NCBI GenBank assembly: GCA_964578485.1
Contig: CAZODA010000045.1
Location: forward strand, 1 to 26,495
Origin: CAZODA01 sp964578485
GTDB lineage: Bacteria; Bacteroidota; Bacteroidia; Bacteroidales; Marinilabiliaceae
Direction: 5' to 3'
DNA length: 26,495 bases
How positions within the stretch are numbered: position 1 is the stretch's first letter; each line of letters starts with the position of its first letter. The position numbers and the translations under genes were made by a program. A model generated the notes under the pieces. The model did no database searches. It was not told the origin of the DNA and worked only from the letters and a program-made list of their open reading frames with translations. This document shows, piece by piece, positions 9,701-17,553 of the stretch.

Positions 9701-10666
9701 TCTGTTGTTATCGCATAAAATGTCATAAACACCATCTCCAACTAAAGAAAAAGGGTTGTTTTCATCATGCCTATATTCATTTAACACTCTTTCAGCATCA
9801 CTGGAGACTTCAATTACGCCCAATCCATCAACACCTATTAAAAAAGACTCTTGGCTTTTTTTTTCTATTGCCAAAATAGGATGTTTAATTTTAGACAGTA
9901 CTGTTTCTTTTAATATGTCATTATTAAGATCATATATAAAAAGTCCCTTATCTTGTGTGCCTATCCATAAAGAATTTAAATCTTCATCATAAAAGAATTT
10001 CTCCACATTAAAATCAACTATATCTTGATGAATAAATGGAATCGATTTATTATTCTTTACATCATATTGAAATAAACCTTGATTGGAATCATAAAATAAA
10101 ACATCATCTTTTATTTCAACTATTGAGTGAATGCTTTTTTCAATTTCTATGGCATTTACGATGTTGTTAGAGGACAACTTATGCAAACCTGATGAAGATG
10201 CTATTAACATCTCATTATTTTCTCTTACAACTATATCCTTAATTACTATATATCTATCATTTAAGAGTTCACTTAAATCAGCTATGAAAATAAAATCATC
10301 CTTTAATTTATCATAAGAAAACAACTGACCATTATTAGAAAAAGCTATTAAATTGAAATTGTTACATAATAACTTGACAGATAAAACATTTGTATTTATA
10401 TACGGAAAATTATAAAATCTATAATTTTCATCATCTATTCTTAATGCCCCAATCTTAGATGCTGTCCATATAAACCCATCACTATCTTTACATACAGTGG
10501 CGGTGTGTCGCATAGATAGGTTAAACAAGGAATTTATGCTATAAAAATTTGTAGCAGAAAATGATGGAATTAGTGTAAAAAACAGGATTTTTATTAAGAA
10601 TACAATTTTAAAAATTGTAGCTCCTTTTATTACTCTATCTAAAATGTACAATGTAGAAGTTTTCAA
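6731..10666 (-). CDS. hybrid two-component system sensor/regulator (HTCS) of the PUL
   Basis: 1311 residues, one-protein sensor and regulator. A hydrophobic export segment lies at about 19-38. A double beta-propeller of Reg_prop-type repeats spans about 45-645 (repeats such as NSLWIGTQDKGL, GNIWFATDNGIS, LWGGTESGLA). A Y_Y_Y domain follows (about 680-762), then one transmembrane helix (about 766-790). The kinase core has H811 (AHDLRTSLTLI), an N-box (NLISNAIKYS, N928) and G-boxes DYGIGIS and GSGIGLL. The receiver domain (about 1062-1178) carries D1111 (IISDIMMPNMDG) and K1163 (ITKPF). An AraC-type helix-turn-helix fills 1210-1311. The start is TTG at 10664-10666: a stop lies eight codons upstream and the first ATG (codon 52) would remove the export signal. 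Inference: the propellers bind an arabinoxylan oligosaccharide in the periplasm and phosphorelay drives PUL transcription. The Ser in HDLRTS replaces the usual Pro. Confidence 0.95.
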   Translation of the reverse strand: MKTSTLYILDRVIKGATIFKIVFLIKILFFTLIPSFSATNFYSINSLFNLSMRHTATVCKDSDGFIWTASKIGALRIDDENYRFYNFPYINTNVLSVKLLCNNFNLIAFSNNGQLFSYDKLKDDFIFIADLSELLNDRYIVIKDIVVRENNEMLIASSSGLHKLSSNNIVNAIEIEKSIHSIVEIKDDVLFYDSNQGLFQYDVKNNKSIPFIHQDIVDFNVEKFFYDEDLNSLWIGTQDKGLFIYDLNNDILKETVLSKIKHPILAIEKKSQESFLIGVDGLGVIEVSSDAERVLNEYRHDENNPFSLVGDGVYDILCDNNRIWIATYSGGLCYSEQNIPTVTLIKHQINTENSLVNNNVNDVLEDSEGNIWFATDNGISCWNRKTNKWDDFYHSESEQSNTFLTVCEDNNKQIWAGSYSTGIYVIDILTKKEVSIYNIENKRDGYTGKFIFDIFKDSQGDMWVGGTTVGDVLCYKVKEKTFKRYPSQPVQAFQELAPGKILLLCTYGILILDKETEEYEYVLVDQIAQDIVIDGNIMWVATGGNGLLKYDFNTKEFIDFSIKDGLPSNFINSIVKKDEFLWGGTESGLAQLKQEGDSLVIKSSSIVESYNAYNIGASILLNDGNLIFGTNNGALLFNPNNLAQLMSKGKIFIQDITISGVSIREIPKILNNTEVNLHENIKLNYDQNTISLDLHAVGGLSYDKAKFSWKLQGVDKEWTLPSSNPTISYAHIPVGKFNLSIKMYDLSLSQIIDTREIKFIVKPPFWKTAWFTGLGIIFFTVILFLAIKTYINQLKQKHAKDKIDFFTNIAHDLRTSLTLISAPIDEIGRFQNLPVEADYYLRLALDQSKRLVHVTTQLLDFQKADIGKEQLFLSMVDIVELVALRKSIIEALAKKANIKINYVANVDKYYSAIDAMKIEKAIDNLISNAIKYSNKNNFIDIRLFCDNSGWKLEVEDYGIGISEKAQKKLFQDFYRAENKVNSKLIGSGIGLLIVKKHVTMHGGNVELYSKEGEGTKFEIFVPYKEVDQNVIEANINTYEDISYVDIEEAFQNIEIEAKKDKLNLLIVEDNKELQNFLSHALSENYNISKANDGEIAWNIIKDNEPDLIISDIMMPNMDGFDLCRIIKNTAETSHIPIILLTALSDKTQELEGLGLGAEDYITKPFSVQVLMHRINNVLKNREKKKEETLSLINKQNFKEKSIFKNEHNDEFVKKAIEVVNDNISNTEFLKDDFAAEMNVSPSLLYKKLKSLADLSPVDFIRSIRLNYSVELLKTGKYNVTEVSDLAGFSSVGYFSYAFKKHFGVPPSELLN

Positions 10667-10774
10667 TTTTTCTCGATAAGTTATTGCCTAAAATTACTAT
10701 TTATATTGATATATATTATTAAGATTATGCTCTTTTAAATATAGTAAATTTTAATCAATTATTTTTTTGCTTAT

Positions 10775-10820
10775 AAAAAATAAAAGTTAGAAATTATATT
10801 TTCAAACTTCTAACTTTTAT
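10775..10820 (-). terminator. rho-independent terminator after the GH5-GH43 gene
   Basis: ATAAAAGTTAGAA (10780-10792) pairs perfectly with 10808-10820 as a 13-bp stem with a 15-base loop. On the minus strand it is followed by TTTTTT. It lies 17 bases after the stop codon of the gene that ends at 10837, and closes the unit before the regulator gene. The remaining bases up to 10666 must hold the promoter of the regulator, but I see no confident elements. Confidence 0.8.
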
Positions 10821-10836
10821 GTTTTTATTCACTTAC

Positions 10837-13800
10837 TTATCGCAGTAAAAATTTTTCTCCTTCAATTATATATATTCCGGGATATAAATTATTTAATGCA
10901 TCTTTTCTCATTACTTGAGTCTTAAGTTTTACTCCAAGTATATTATATACATCTACAAGCTTATTTTCATCATACTCATCAATCTGAATCTTTTCAACAG
11001 AACTCAACAAGCCATCTAAATAAATTTCATCAATTAGTATGGGTTCTGAATTGAATGACCAAAAACCTATAAAATGTATTTTGGAAGGATCTACATTATG
11101 CACAATGTCGTTATCATCAGTTCTCTTCAAATTTTGCAAATCAACTTTCACCATTTTTGATCCTCCTATTTCAAACACTGCCTTTGTTGTCCAATAACTT
11201 GACTGGTCAGATAACTGAAAACTTACACCATTAGGAACAGCTTGTTTAAATTTGATTACTAAGAATTCATAATTAGAAATGTTAAGCCCATTCTTGTATT
11301 CCCAGCCTCCAAATCCATATTGTGTTAAGACTATTTTATTTTCAGTTTCATCAAAATATCCTTCTCCAAAAATCCTTGGATTAAAGAGTTCATTAGTTAA
11401 TGGGAATATTTCTGATTCTACAGTTATATTTAGTTCTACCTCATGACCAAGCAAGCCTTGAAAGATAATATTGATTTCGGACAAGCCATCTTGTTGGCCA
11501 ATTAACTGTCCATTGACAAACCGAACTGCCTTTGGATTACTATTTATAACCTCTACCCTTGAGGTTACATCTTCCTTATGTCCATCGGCAAACACACAAT
11601 TTATTCTTAAAGTTTTATTGGTTCCTATAAGTAAATTAACACTTTCAGATTCAACTTCTAAATATACCGGAGTTAAGGCATCTTCACTAAAACCCGCAAA
11701 AGAATCATCAAAAAACATATCTTCTTCAAACTCCTCTTCGGTGGTGAACCAATCAATATCTACATATCCACCTAATGATTTTGTTGCAAAATTAAATAAG
11801 CCATAACGTGGAGCAACAAAAAAATCATAAGTGTATTTTAATTCAAACTCAGGGCCTAAAGGATAATAACTAAGATTATCTAAACTATAATAAAATTGTC
11901 CTTTATTAATTCCCCTGTATTTAAACTGGGTTATTAATCTCAAATAAACCTCTTTTTGATTAATTACATTTCCTGTTACAACATTGTTGTCTGTTTTTAC
12001 AATGAATCTTTTATTGCTACCCTCTTTTCGAACTGCAATATAAGTTTCAGGTTTTGTGAAAGCAGTTAAACCCGCAATATCGCCATCAATCATATTTTCT
12101 ACATCTATTTTTATAGTTGCATAAGATGGAATATGATCAGATTGATATCCAAAAATCCTTTGGGTTAAAGTATTTCTTGAATGAGACAAATCATTTACGA
12201 CACTTGCTGTTCTTAGTCTGAGATATCCCGGTCTTTCAAATAAAGAAAATTTAGAATAATCCGGATTATGATTCCATGCCCATTGTAAACCTATTTTATA
12301 ATCTCTGAAATGATCATTTGTAGCTAATGCATTTCTTGGATGTACAGCTCCTACATCAGGTTTCTGATAAGTTTTAACAGCTTTCCATTCATCACCTACT
12401 TTTTCTCCAATCATTGGCCAGCCATTTTCCCATGTAATAGGTTGCAAATTAGGCATTCTACCATATGGCATTTTGTCATAGAATAACATTGTCCACCATT
12501 CACCTGTTTGCGTTTGTATTAATGCTCCTTGATGGACATTATCATCATCCAATAGGAACTTCTCCTCATACGCTCCCCATATGTTTTTAGACCTCAAAGC
12601 AACCTGATACGCCGGAAATCCACCATAAGTAGCATAGATATAATAGTAATCATTTATTTTATACATATGGCATCCTTCTAAGCCTTCTTTTATGGTCCAT
12701 TCATATATTTTCTCTGTTTTTATAGCTTCAAAATTCTCATTTAATTCTGTTAATCGTATTTCATTTATACCATGAACTATATAAATTCTATCATCATTAT
12801 CGAAAAAGAGACCCGGATCATAATATCCTTGAGATAATTTTTTCATTTCCCAATTTCCTTCAGGATCATCAGCTGTTAATAAATATCCACCTTCATGGTT
12901 TGTATTGAACAGTAAATAATATTTTCCTTTATGATATCTTAAAGATGTAGCCCACTGACCGGTGGCGTATCTAAACTTAGTTCCATTATCACAATTGGCA
13001 TCCATATTATAGCAATCGCTTGCTTCAATCATTTCTAAAGGATTACTACAAAATTCCCAATTAACTAAGTCGTATGATTTTATAATAGTTGCTCCGGGAA
13101 AAAAATGCATGGTTGTACTTACCATATAATAAATATCTCCTACCCTAATAACATCAGGATCAGGAAATTCCGCATGTATCACCGGATTTGTATAAGTACC
13201 ATCACCATTATCACCTGTTGACAACTTTTGAAATTCAGGTCTTGGATAATTTTCTAAAGCATATTCTTCATACCAATGATATGTTGGCCATGGACATGCT
13301 TCAGGATCATTCAAAAAACTATATTCTTCTCCATCTGCAGGTGGTATATTTGAAAAATCTGCCATTCTATGTGCTTCTGTAAAAATTAACCAACTAACAT
13401 TTCCGGAGGCATCGACTATTTTTTTCATATTGGCTCCAAAGCCTATTCCACCAGCTTCTCCGGTAATTGATTTACCCCATGAAGCATTATATTTTGATGG
13501 TGCCCAATCCATTTCTGTTATCATCACAGGAGCAAAATCAGCAACAGGCTTAATAAGCTCATCCCACCCGGCTTGAAAAGTCTCATAACCACCACCAGTA
13601 CCAATACCCCCGTCTTCATTCTCACCATCACTTCCTAACCAACCCGGATAAATATGCACTGCATAACCAATATTTTCACCTTCGATAGGATTAACTGCCA
13701 AACCTTTAAAATGTGATTGATACCCTAATCCCGGAATCCAAAGAATATTATTAGCTCCTTGAACCCTAATAGCATCAACTATAGATTGAAAATATGTTTT

Positions 13801-14448
13801 TAAATTATCATAGTGTCCTTGAGAACCTGCTCCGTAATCCCCTTGAGGGCCAAGTATATTCACCGGCTCATTAGCCAATTCAAACATTATATTTGGATGA
13901 TTTTGAAGCTTTGGATGCTGTGCAACTATTGTCCAAACTTGGATTAAATAATTATTATAAACATCATTAACATATATTTCATGCGGACATACTCCCGGTG
14001 GGCGCATCACAACATAAATTCCTTTTGACACTGCATATTCAGCCATAGGAATGAACACTTCATCAAGATATTTACGAAAACGGCTTTCATTGAAACACTC
14101 TTCACCTTCATATCTGCCTGTACAGCCCGGGGTGTTACTCCAATATGGATCCATATGCATCCTTACAAAACTAACTTTCCATCCGACACTTAGGATTTCA
14201 TCAATTTTATTCTGATTATATGCTAAACAGCCTTGAACATCATAATTGTTCCAATACTGCCCGCCTTCATTAAAAAACGGACTATATGTTTGAGCAAAGC
14301 CATGCAAGTTTACAATATTACCATGAGAATCTTTTAAATATCTATCCTCTATATGTAATCGTGGTAAGGTTGTTCCACTCCAACTAAAAACTGGAAGTAT
14401 GTAAGTAATTAAAAATACAAAAACTAATATTGATTTATATTTCTTCAT
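10837..14448 (-). CDS. multimodular GH5-GH43 glycosidase with Ig-like and FPL/GW domains and C-terminal tail
   Basis: 1203 residues with a signal peptide ending near FSWS. The GH5 barrel spans about 25-405. Its acid/base is E194 (ELANEP), its nucleophile E312 (VMITEMDWAPS), and AVHIYPG is the usual His-x-Tyr strand. A short linker (TGDNGDGTYTNPV) leads to GH43 at about 420-715, with D430 (FPDPDV), D544 (YYDPGLF) and E591 (EGCHMYK). A beta-sandwich typical of larger GH43 enzymes fills about 715-905. Then come an Ig-like domain (about 925-1012), an FPL/GW domain (1015-1146: FPLT ... GFGGWEY ... IGFWSFNS) and a tail at 1163-1203. The frame is continuous, so this is a true fusion. Inference: the GH5 part cuts the backbone (endo-xylanase or related) and the GH43 part removes arabinose or xylose. 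The subfamilies are not assigned. It lies 36 bp after the GH43 lipoprotein gene in the same unit. Confidence 0.93.
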   Translation of the reverse strand: MKKYKSILVFVFLITYILPVFSWSGTTLPRLHIEDRYLKDSHGNIVNLHGFAQTYSPFFNEGGQYWNNYDVQGCLAYNQNKIDEILSVGWKVSFVRMHMDPYWSNTPGCTGRYEGEECFNESRFRKYLDEVFIPMAEYAVSKGIYVVMRPPGVCPHEIYVNDVYNNYLIQVWTIVAQHPKLQNHPNIMFELANEPVNILGPQGDYGAGSQGHYDNLKTYFQSIVDAIRVQGANNILWIPGLGYQSHFKGLAVNPIEGENIGYAVHIYPGWLGSDGENEDGGIGTGGGYETFQAGWDELIKPVADFAPVMITEMDWAPSKYNASWGKSITGEAGGIGFGANMKKIVDASGNVSWLIFTEAHRMADFSNIPPADGEEYSFLNDPEACPWPTYHWYEEYALENYPRPEFQKLSTGDNGDGTYTNPVIHAEFPDPDVIRVGDIYYMVSTTMHFFPGATIIKSYDLVNWEFCSNPLEMIEASDCYNMDANCDNGTKFRYATGQWATSLRYHKGKYYLLFNTNHEGGYLLTADDPEGNWEMKKLSQGYYDPGLFFDNDDRIYIVHGINEIRLTELNENFEAIKTEKIYEWTIKEGLEGCHMYKINDYYYIYATYGGFPAYQVALRSKNIWGAYEEKFLLDDDNVHQGALIQTQTGEWWTMLFYDKMPYGRMPNLQPITWENGWPMIGEKVGDEWKAVKTYQKPDVGAVHPRNALATNDHFRDYKIGLQWAWNHNPDYSKFSLFERPGYLRLRTASVVNDLSHSRNTLTQRIFGYQSDHIPSYATIKIDVENMIDGDIAGLTAFTKPETYIAVRKEGSNKRFIVKTDNNVVTGNVINQKEVYLRLITQFKYRGINKGQFYYSLDNLSYYPLGPEFELKYTYDFFVAPRYGLFNFATKSLGGYVDIDWFTTEEEFEEDMFFDDSFAGFSEDALTPVYLEVESESVNLLIGTNKTLRINCVFADGHKEDVTSRVEVINSNPKAVRFVNGQLIGQQDGLSEINIIFQGLLGHEVELNITVESEIFPLTNELFNPRIFGEGYFDETENKIVLTQYGFGGWEYKNGLNISNYEFLVIKFKQAVPNGVSFQLSDQSSYWTTKAVFEIGGSKMVKVDLQNLKRTDDNDIVHNVDPSKIHFIGFWSFNSEPILIDEIYLDGLLSSVEKIQIDEYDENKLVDVYNILGVKLKTQVMRKDALNNLYPGIYIIEGEKFLLR

Positions 14449-14484
14449 TTTATAAATTGTTAAAAATTCTCGTTAAAGAGATCT

Positions 14485-16191
14485 TTATTTTTCAGCATAC
14501 ATTCCAATCAAAGTACCGGTAAACCCGCCGGCATTAGCAGTAGAAAGAAAATATGCATCTATTTCTTCGGCAAGTAAATTCCATTGATTTTGTTCCATCG
14601 AATAATAGAAATTAAAAGTTTCACCATCTGATGTGATTTTTAAATATATTGGATCTTCTAAAGAATCAATGGCCTTCACAGACATTATCTGATTGTCTGA
14701 ACTTCTAGTTATCTTTTCCAAACTAACCCTTCTTCCTTGATTTGATTTTCGAACCGATAAAAAATATTGATGCGACTCATCTTTATACAAAATCATTCCT
14801 GCAGCATCTGTATCTGTTGATGGATTAAAAAACATTTTTGTCTCACTTTCAAACTTATGATGCTGCAATCTTCGTAAGATAATAGACGGGACATTTCTTC
14901 CTTTTGATTTATGTTCTCCACATTTTAAAGATAAAAAACCTGGGTTTTCAACTAAAGAATATAATTCTTTGGCATCCCTTCTTAAAGTCACCCAATCTAA
15001 ATCTAATTCCTCATTATTAAACTGATAATGTTTCTCGAAATTTCCTGCTTGATAATCACTATTCTTCTTAAAATCATCATTTTTAATCCTCATAGGTACC
15101 AATTCATTACCCCGAGTCATATAAGGATATCCGTCTTCACTCCATTCCACCGGAATTATGAATGTTTCTCGTCCAAGATTTTCAAATTTTCCCTTGATTG
15201 GTCTGCATCCTAAGAATACAGCAAACCAATCACCGTTTTTATTTTCAATTAGATCTGCATGGCCTACACATGTTATTGGATTTGGTCTTTTATCATCTAA
15301 ATGCCGTTGAGTCAGTATTGGATTTTCACTCCACGGTATATAATCACCCATGGGTTTATCTGAACTAAACACAACTTCAGAATGACCGGGTCCTGTACCA
15401 CCTTCTGCTGCCATAAGTAAATACCTTCCATCCTTTTTATATAAATGCGGTGCCTCTATCCATATAGGCTTTTCTTCTATATTAACCCCACCATTTACAA
15501 TCATTTTTTCTTCACCTATAGTTATGTCATTCTCCACATCAAATTCTCTAATTCTTATAGCCCTGTGTCCATCATAGGTCGAACCACCAAAAGGCTCATC
15601 ATTATTTAATATATATGCCTTTCCATCATCATCAAAAAAGAAAGAGGGATCAATTCCACCAACTTCTCTGAGATATATTGGATCTGACCAACTTCCAAAG
15701 GGGTCTTTAGTTTTTACAAAGAAATTCCCGGCACCCACATTTGTAGTTATCATATAATAGGTTTCGTTGTAAGGATTATATTCAATGGTGGGGGCAAAAA
15801 TCCCTCCACTTGTACCTTGACCTATAAAATTATCTAATTGAGACTCTCTATCCAGAACATGCCCTATCTGTCTCCAATTCACTAAATCTTTACTATGAAA
15901 TATAGGAACACCAGGGAAAAACACAAATGTTGATGTCACTAAGAAATAATCTTCACCGTTAGTACATATACTTGGATCAGAATACCAACCAGGAAGAATT
16001 GGGTTAAATATTTCATTATCTGCCAATGGTGGCTCTAAATTATAATAATCATCATCCCCTTTATAACTAAAATAATCAAAATATGCAGTAAACTTCTCTA
16101 TTACTTCAGGCTTAGCACTGTCTTCTACCACATTACCGCAGCCATATAGTAAAAGGGGCAAAAGCAAACTTAAAACTCTCAAATTATCCAT
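14485..16191 (-). CDS. GH43 beta-xylosidase/alpha-L-arabinofuranosidase lipoprotein
   Basis: 568 residues. The N-terminus is a lipoprotein signal (LLLYGC, acylated C18), so the enzyme is membrane-anchored, either at the surface or facing the periplasm. The GH43 propeller starts at about residue 62 with NPILPGWYSDPS. Its catalytic residues are D72 (YSDPS), D181 (GGIDPSFFFDDDG) and E246 (IWIEAPHLYKK). The motifs STFVFFPGVPIFHSKDLVNW and RQIGHVLDR are typical of xylan 1,4-beta-xylosidases in this family. A C-terminal beta-sandwich (about 380-566, starting near HYQFNNEELDLDW and ending TGTLIGMYAEK) is the extra domain usual for exo-acting GH43 enzymes. It lacks the Ig-like domain, FPL/GW domain and tail of its neighbours, which fits anchoring by lipid instead. 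It is the first gene of its unit, after a 402-bp gap with a terminator. Xylosidase versus arabinofuranosidase activity cannot be settled by eye. Confidence 0.92.
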   Translation of the reverse strand: MDNLRVLSLLLPLLLYGCGNVVEDSAKPEVIEKFTAYFDYFSYKGDDDYYNLEPPLADNEIFNPILPGWYSDPSICTNGEDYFLVTSTFVFFPGVPIFHSKDLVNWRQIGHVLDRESQLDNFIGQGTSGGIFAPTIEYNPYNETYYMITTNVGAGNFFVKTKDPFGSWSDPIYLREVGGIDPSFFFDDDGKAYILNNDEPFGGSTYDGHRAIRIREFDVENDITIGEEKMIVNGGVNIEEKPIWIEAPHLYKKDGRYLLMAAEGGTGPGHSEVVFSSDKPMGDYIPWSENPILTQRHLDDKRPNPITCVGHADLIENKNGDWFAVFLGCRPIKGKFENLGRETFIIPVEWSEDGYPYMTRGNELVPMRIKNDDFKKNSDYQAGNFEKHYQFNNEELDLDWVTLRRDAKELYSLVENPGFLSLKCGEHKSKGRNVPSIILRRLQHHKFESETKMFFNPSTDTDAAGMILYKDESHQYFLSVRKSNQGRRVSLEKITRSSDNQIMSVKAIDSLEDPIYLKITSDGETFNFYYSMEQNQWNLLAEEIDAYFLSTANAGGFTGTLIGMYAEK

Positions 16192-16593
16192 TTTTTATAT
16201 TTTTATCTGTTATTTTATGTAAATATTAAGAACAAAATAATTTCATATTATTGATTAAAGATATATCATTTAATATTTTAGACATAAGTCATAATTTCGT
16301 TACTTTTCGACAAAAAACTCAATCTTTTTGCAAAATTCCCCCATGCTCTTTAGGATAAAACACTTAATCATTACTAATTATATATTTCTATGCTTATGGA
16401 ATACCTTCTACGATCATTGCATTTAAACAAATTCCGAATCAACACTGACATACTTAGCAATGGCTAATGTTCTATCAACTCGGCACAAGTAAGAATCTAC
16501 AGCTCAAAAAATTAATATCATGTATAAGTTAGCAAAAAGAGGTATTTGCATTTTGCAAATACCTCATAATCAATCTTGAAAGTTTATTCTAAA
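16192..16593 (-). promoter_or_regulatory. intergenic region with presumed promoter of the GH43/GH5-GH43 unit
   Basis: No gene is visible. The right end holds the terminator of the SusCD unit (16534-16565). The left half must hold the promoter for the gene starting at 16191. On the minus strand TATTTTG at about 16236-16242 is one base short of the Bacteroidota -7 consensus. Two similar sequences, TGTCGAAAA (16304-16312) and TGTCTAAAAT (16275-16284), are direct repeats 28 bases apart on the minus strand. They are candidate regulator sites because TGTCTAAAAT recurs before the SusCD unit. Confidence 0.35.
16534..16565 (-). terminator. rho-independent terminator of the SusCD unit
   Basis: GAGGTATTTGCA (16539-16550) pairs perfectly with 16554-16565, giving a 12-bp stem with a 3-base loop. 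On the minus strand it is followed directly by TTTTT. It begins 28 bases after the end of the gene that stops at 16594. It separates the binding and transport unit from the enzyme unit. Confidence 0.87.
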
Positions 16594-17529
16594 TTATATT
16601 ATACCTCTTTGTTCATCTATATAATCTTCTAATAAACGTTGTTCTTCATCAGTTTTACGCTCTTTATACATGAATCCTTCAACGCGATATATTATATTAT
16701 TTGATCTATACTCGTACCATAAATCATAAAGTTTCCACTTTTCATTCCACGTCCCACCACCATTTACTAAATCAAACTGATCAAAAGTTTCAAAGCTTAA
16801 AGAGCTGTCTTCATTAACAGTAATTTTAAAGGTATGAGTAGGCCTGTAATCATTGGCATCACCATTAGTAAACTCATTATTGTAGTGATAAAATCTCACT
16901 GTTTGCCCATCCTCAAGAGCTTGTGCGTTTCTTGGCATTTTATAAATGGTAGAATCATCTTCAAGCTCAGTGTTTTTTATTACTCCATCCATATAGTATA
17001 GACCGGAAAAATCATTTATAAGGTTTATTCTGACCAATGCTAAGGTATCTTCTTCACCCAAATTAAAATCAGAAATTGATTCAATAATGAAAGCAAGCAT
17101 ATATAATGAATCACAATGTAAGGTTTCCGGATTTATAACAATTGGATAAGTGTTATAAACTTCTCCTTTCCTAACTACAATTTCATCACTTATAAAGCTA
17201 TATATATCACTATTTAATTTTTGATAGTGCGTTACCTCTGAAGACAATTCTTTATCATTATAAGCCTCAATTGCTCCATCTACTTCTGCTATTTTAACAT
17301 ACACATCTTTATCCAACTCTTGAGTTCCACTAACAGCTATAGCAATAGAGATTGTATCTTTTTCCGGACCAATATTAAGGTCTCTATCAATAATTTTATT
17401 TTCTGCTCCAACTATATAAACATATCTAGGGTAAAAATCTTTATCTTTAAGATAATCTGTTTCACAGCCAACCAAAAATAGGAGAGCGGAAAATATAGCG
17501 GATGCACCTATTATTTTTATTCTATTCAT
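16594..17529 (-). CDS. SusE-position surface lipoprotein, DUF1735/DUF4361-like
   Basis: 311 residues with a lipoprotein signal (LFLVGC, C22). The N-terminal half (about 30-165) looks like the BT_3987/DUF1735 beta-sandwich found at the start of many PUL glycan-binding lipoproteins. The C-terminal half (about 170-300, starting DFSGLYYMDGVIKN) resembles DUF4361. Both calls rest on pattern recall. The charged end (ERKTDEEQRLLEDYIDEQRG) is a little unusual. It lies 24 bp after SusD and is the last gene before the terminator, which is the usual place for a surface glycan-binding protein. Likely role: capture of oligosaccharides for the SusCD transporter. No enzyme motif is visible. Confidence 0.75.
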   Translation of the reverse strand: MNRIKIIGASAIFSALLFLVGCETDYLKDKDFYPRYVYIVGAENKIIDRDLNIGPEKDTISIAIAVSGTQELDKDVYVKIAEVDGAIEAYNDKELSSEVTHYQKLNSDIYSFISDEIVVRKGEVYNTYPIVINPETLHCDSLYMLAFIIESISDFNLGEEDTLALVRINLINDFSGLYYMDGVIKNTELEDDSTIYKMPRNAQALEDGQTVRFYHYNNEFTNGDANDYRPTHTFKITVNEDSSLSFETFDQFDLVNGGGTWNEKWKLYDLWYEYRSNNIIYRVEGFMYKERKTDEEQRLLEDYIDEQRGII

Positions 17530-17553
17530 AACTTCAATTTTAATGATTATATA

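Noticed and set aside
11471..11806. Plus-strand open frame of 111 codons
   Set aside because: It is antisense to the Ig-like region of the GH5-GH43 gene and has no features of a real protein.
10837..14448. Two separate genes (GH5 and GH43) wrongly joined
   Set aside because: The frame is continuous with a natural linker, no stop or second signal peptide lies between the modules, and such fusions are known in this phylum.
16192..16593. Small gene hidden in the 402-bp gap
   Set aside because: No frame of useful length with a plausible start is seen. The region is explained by a terminator and a promoter.
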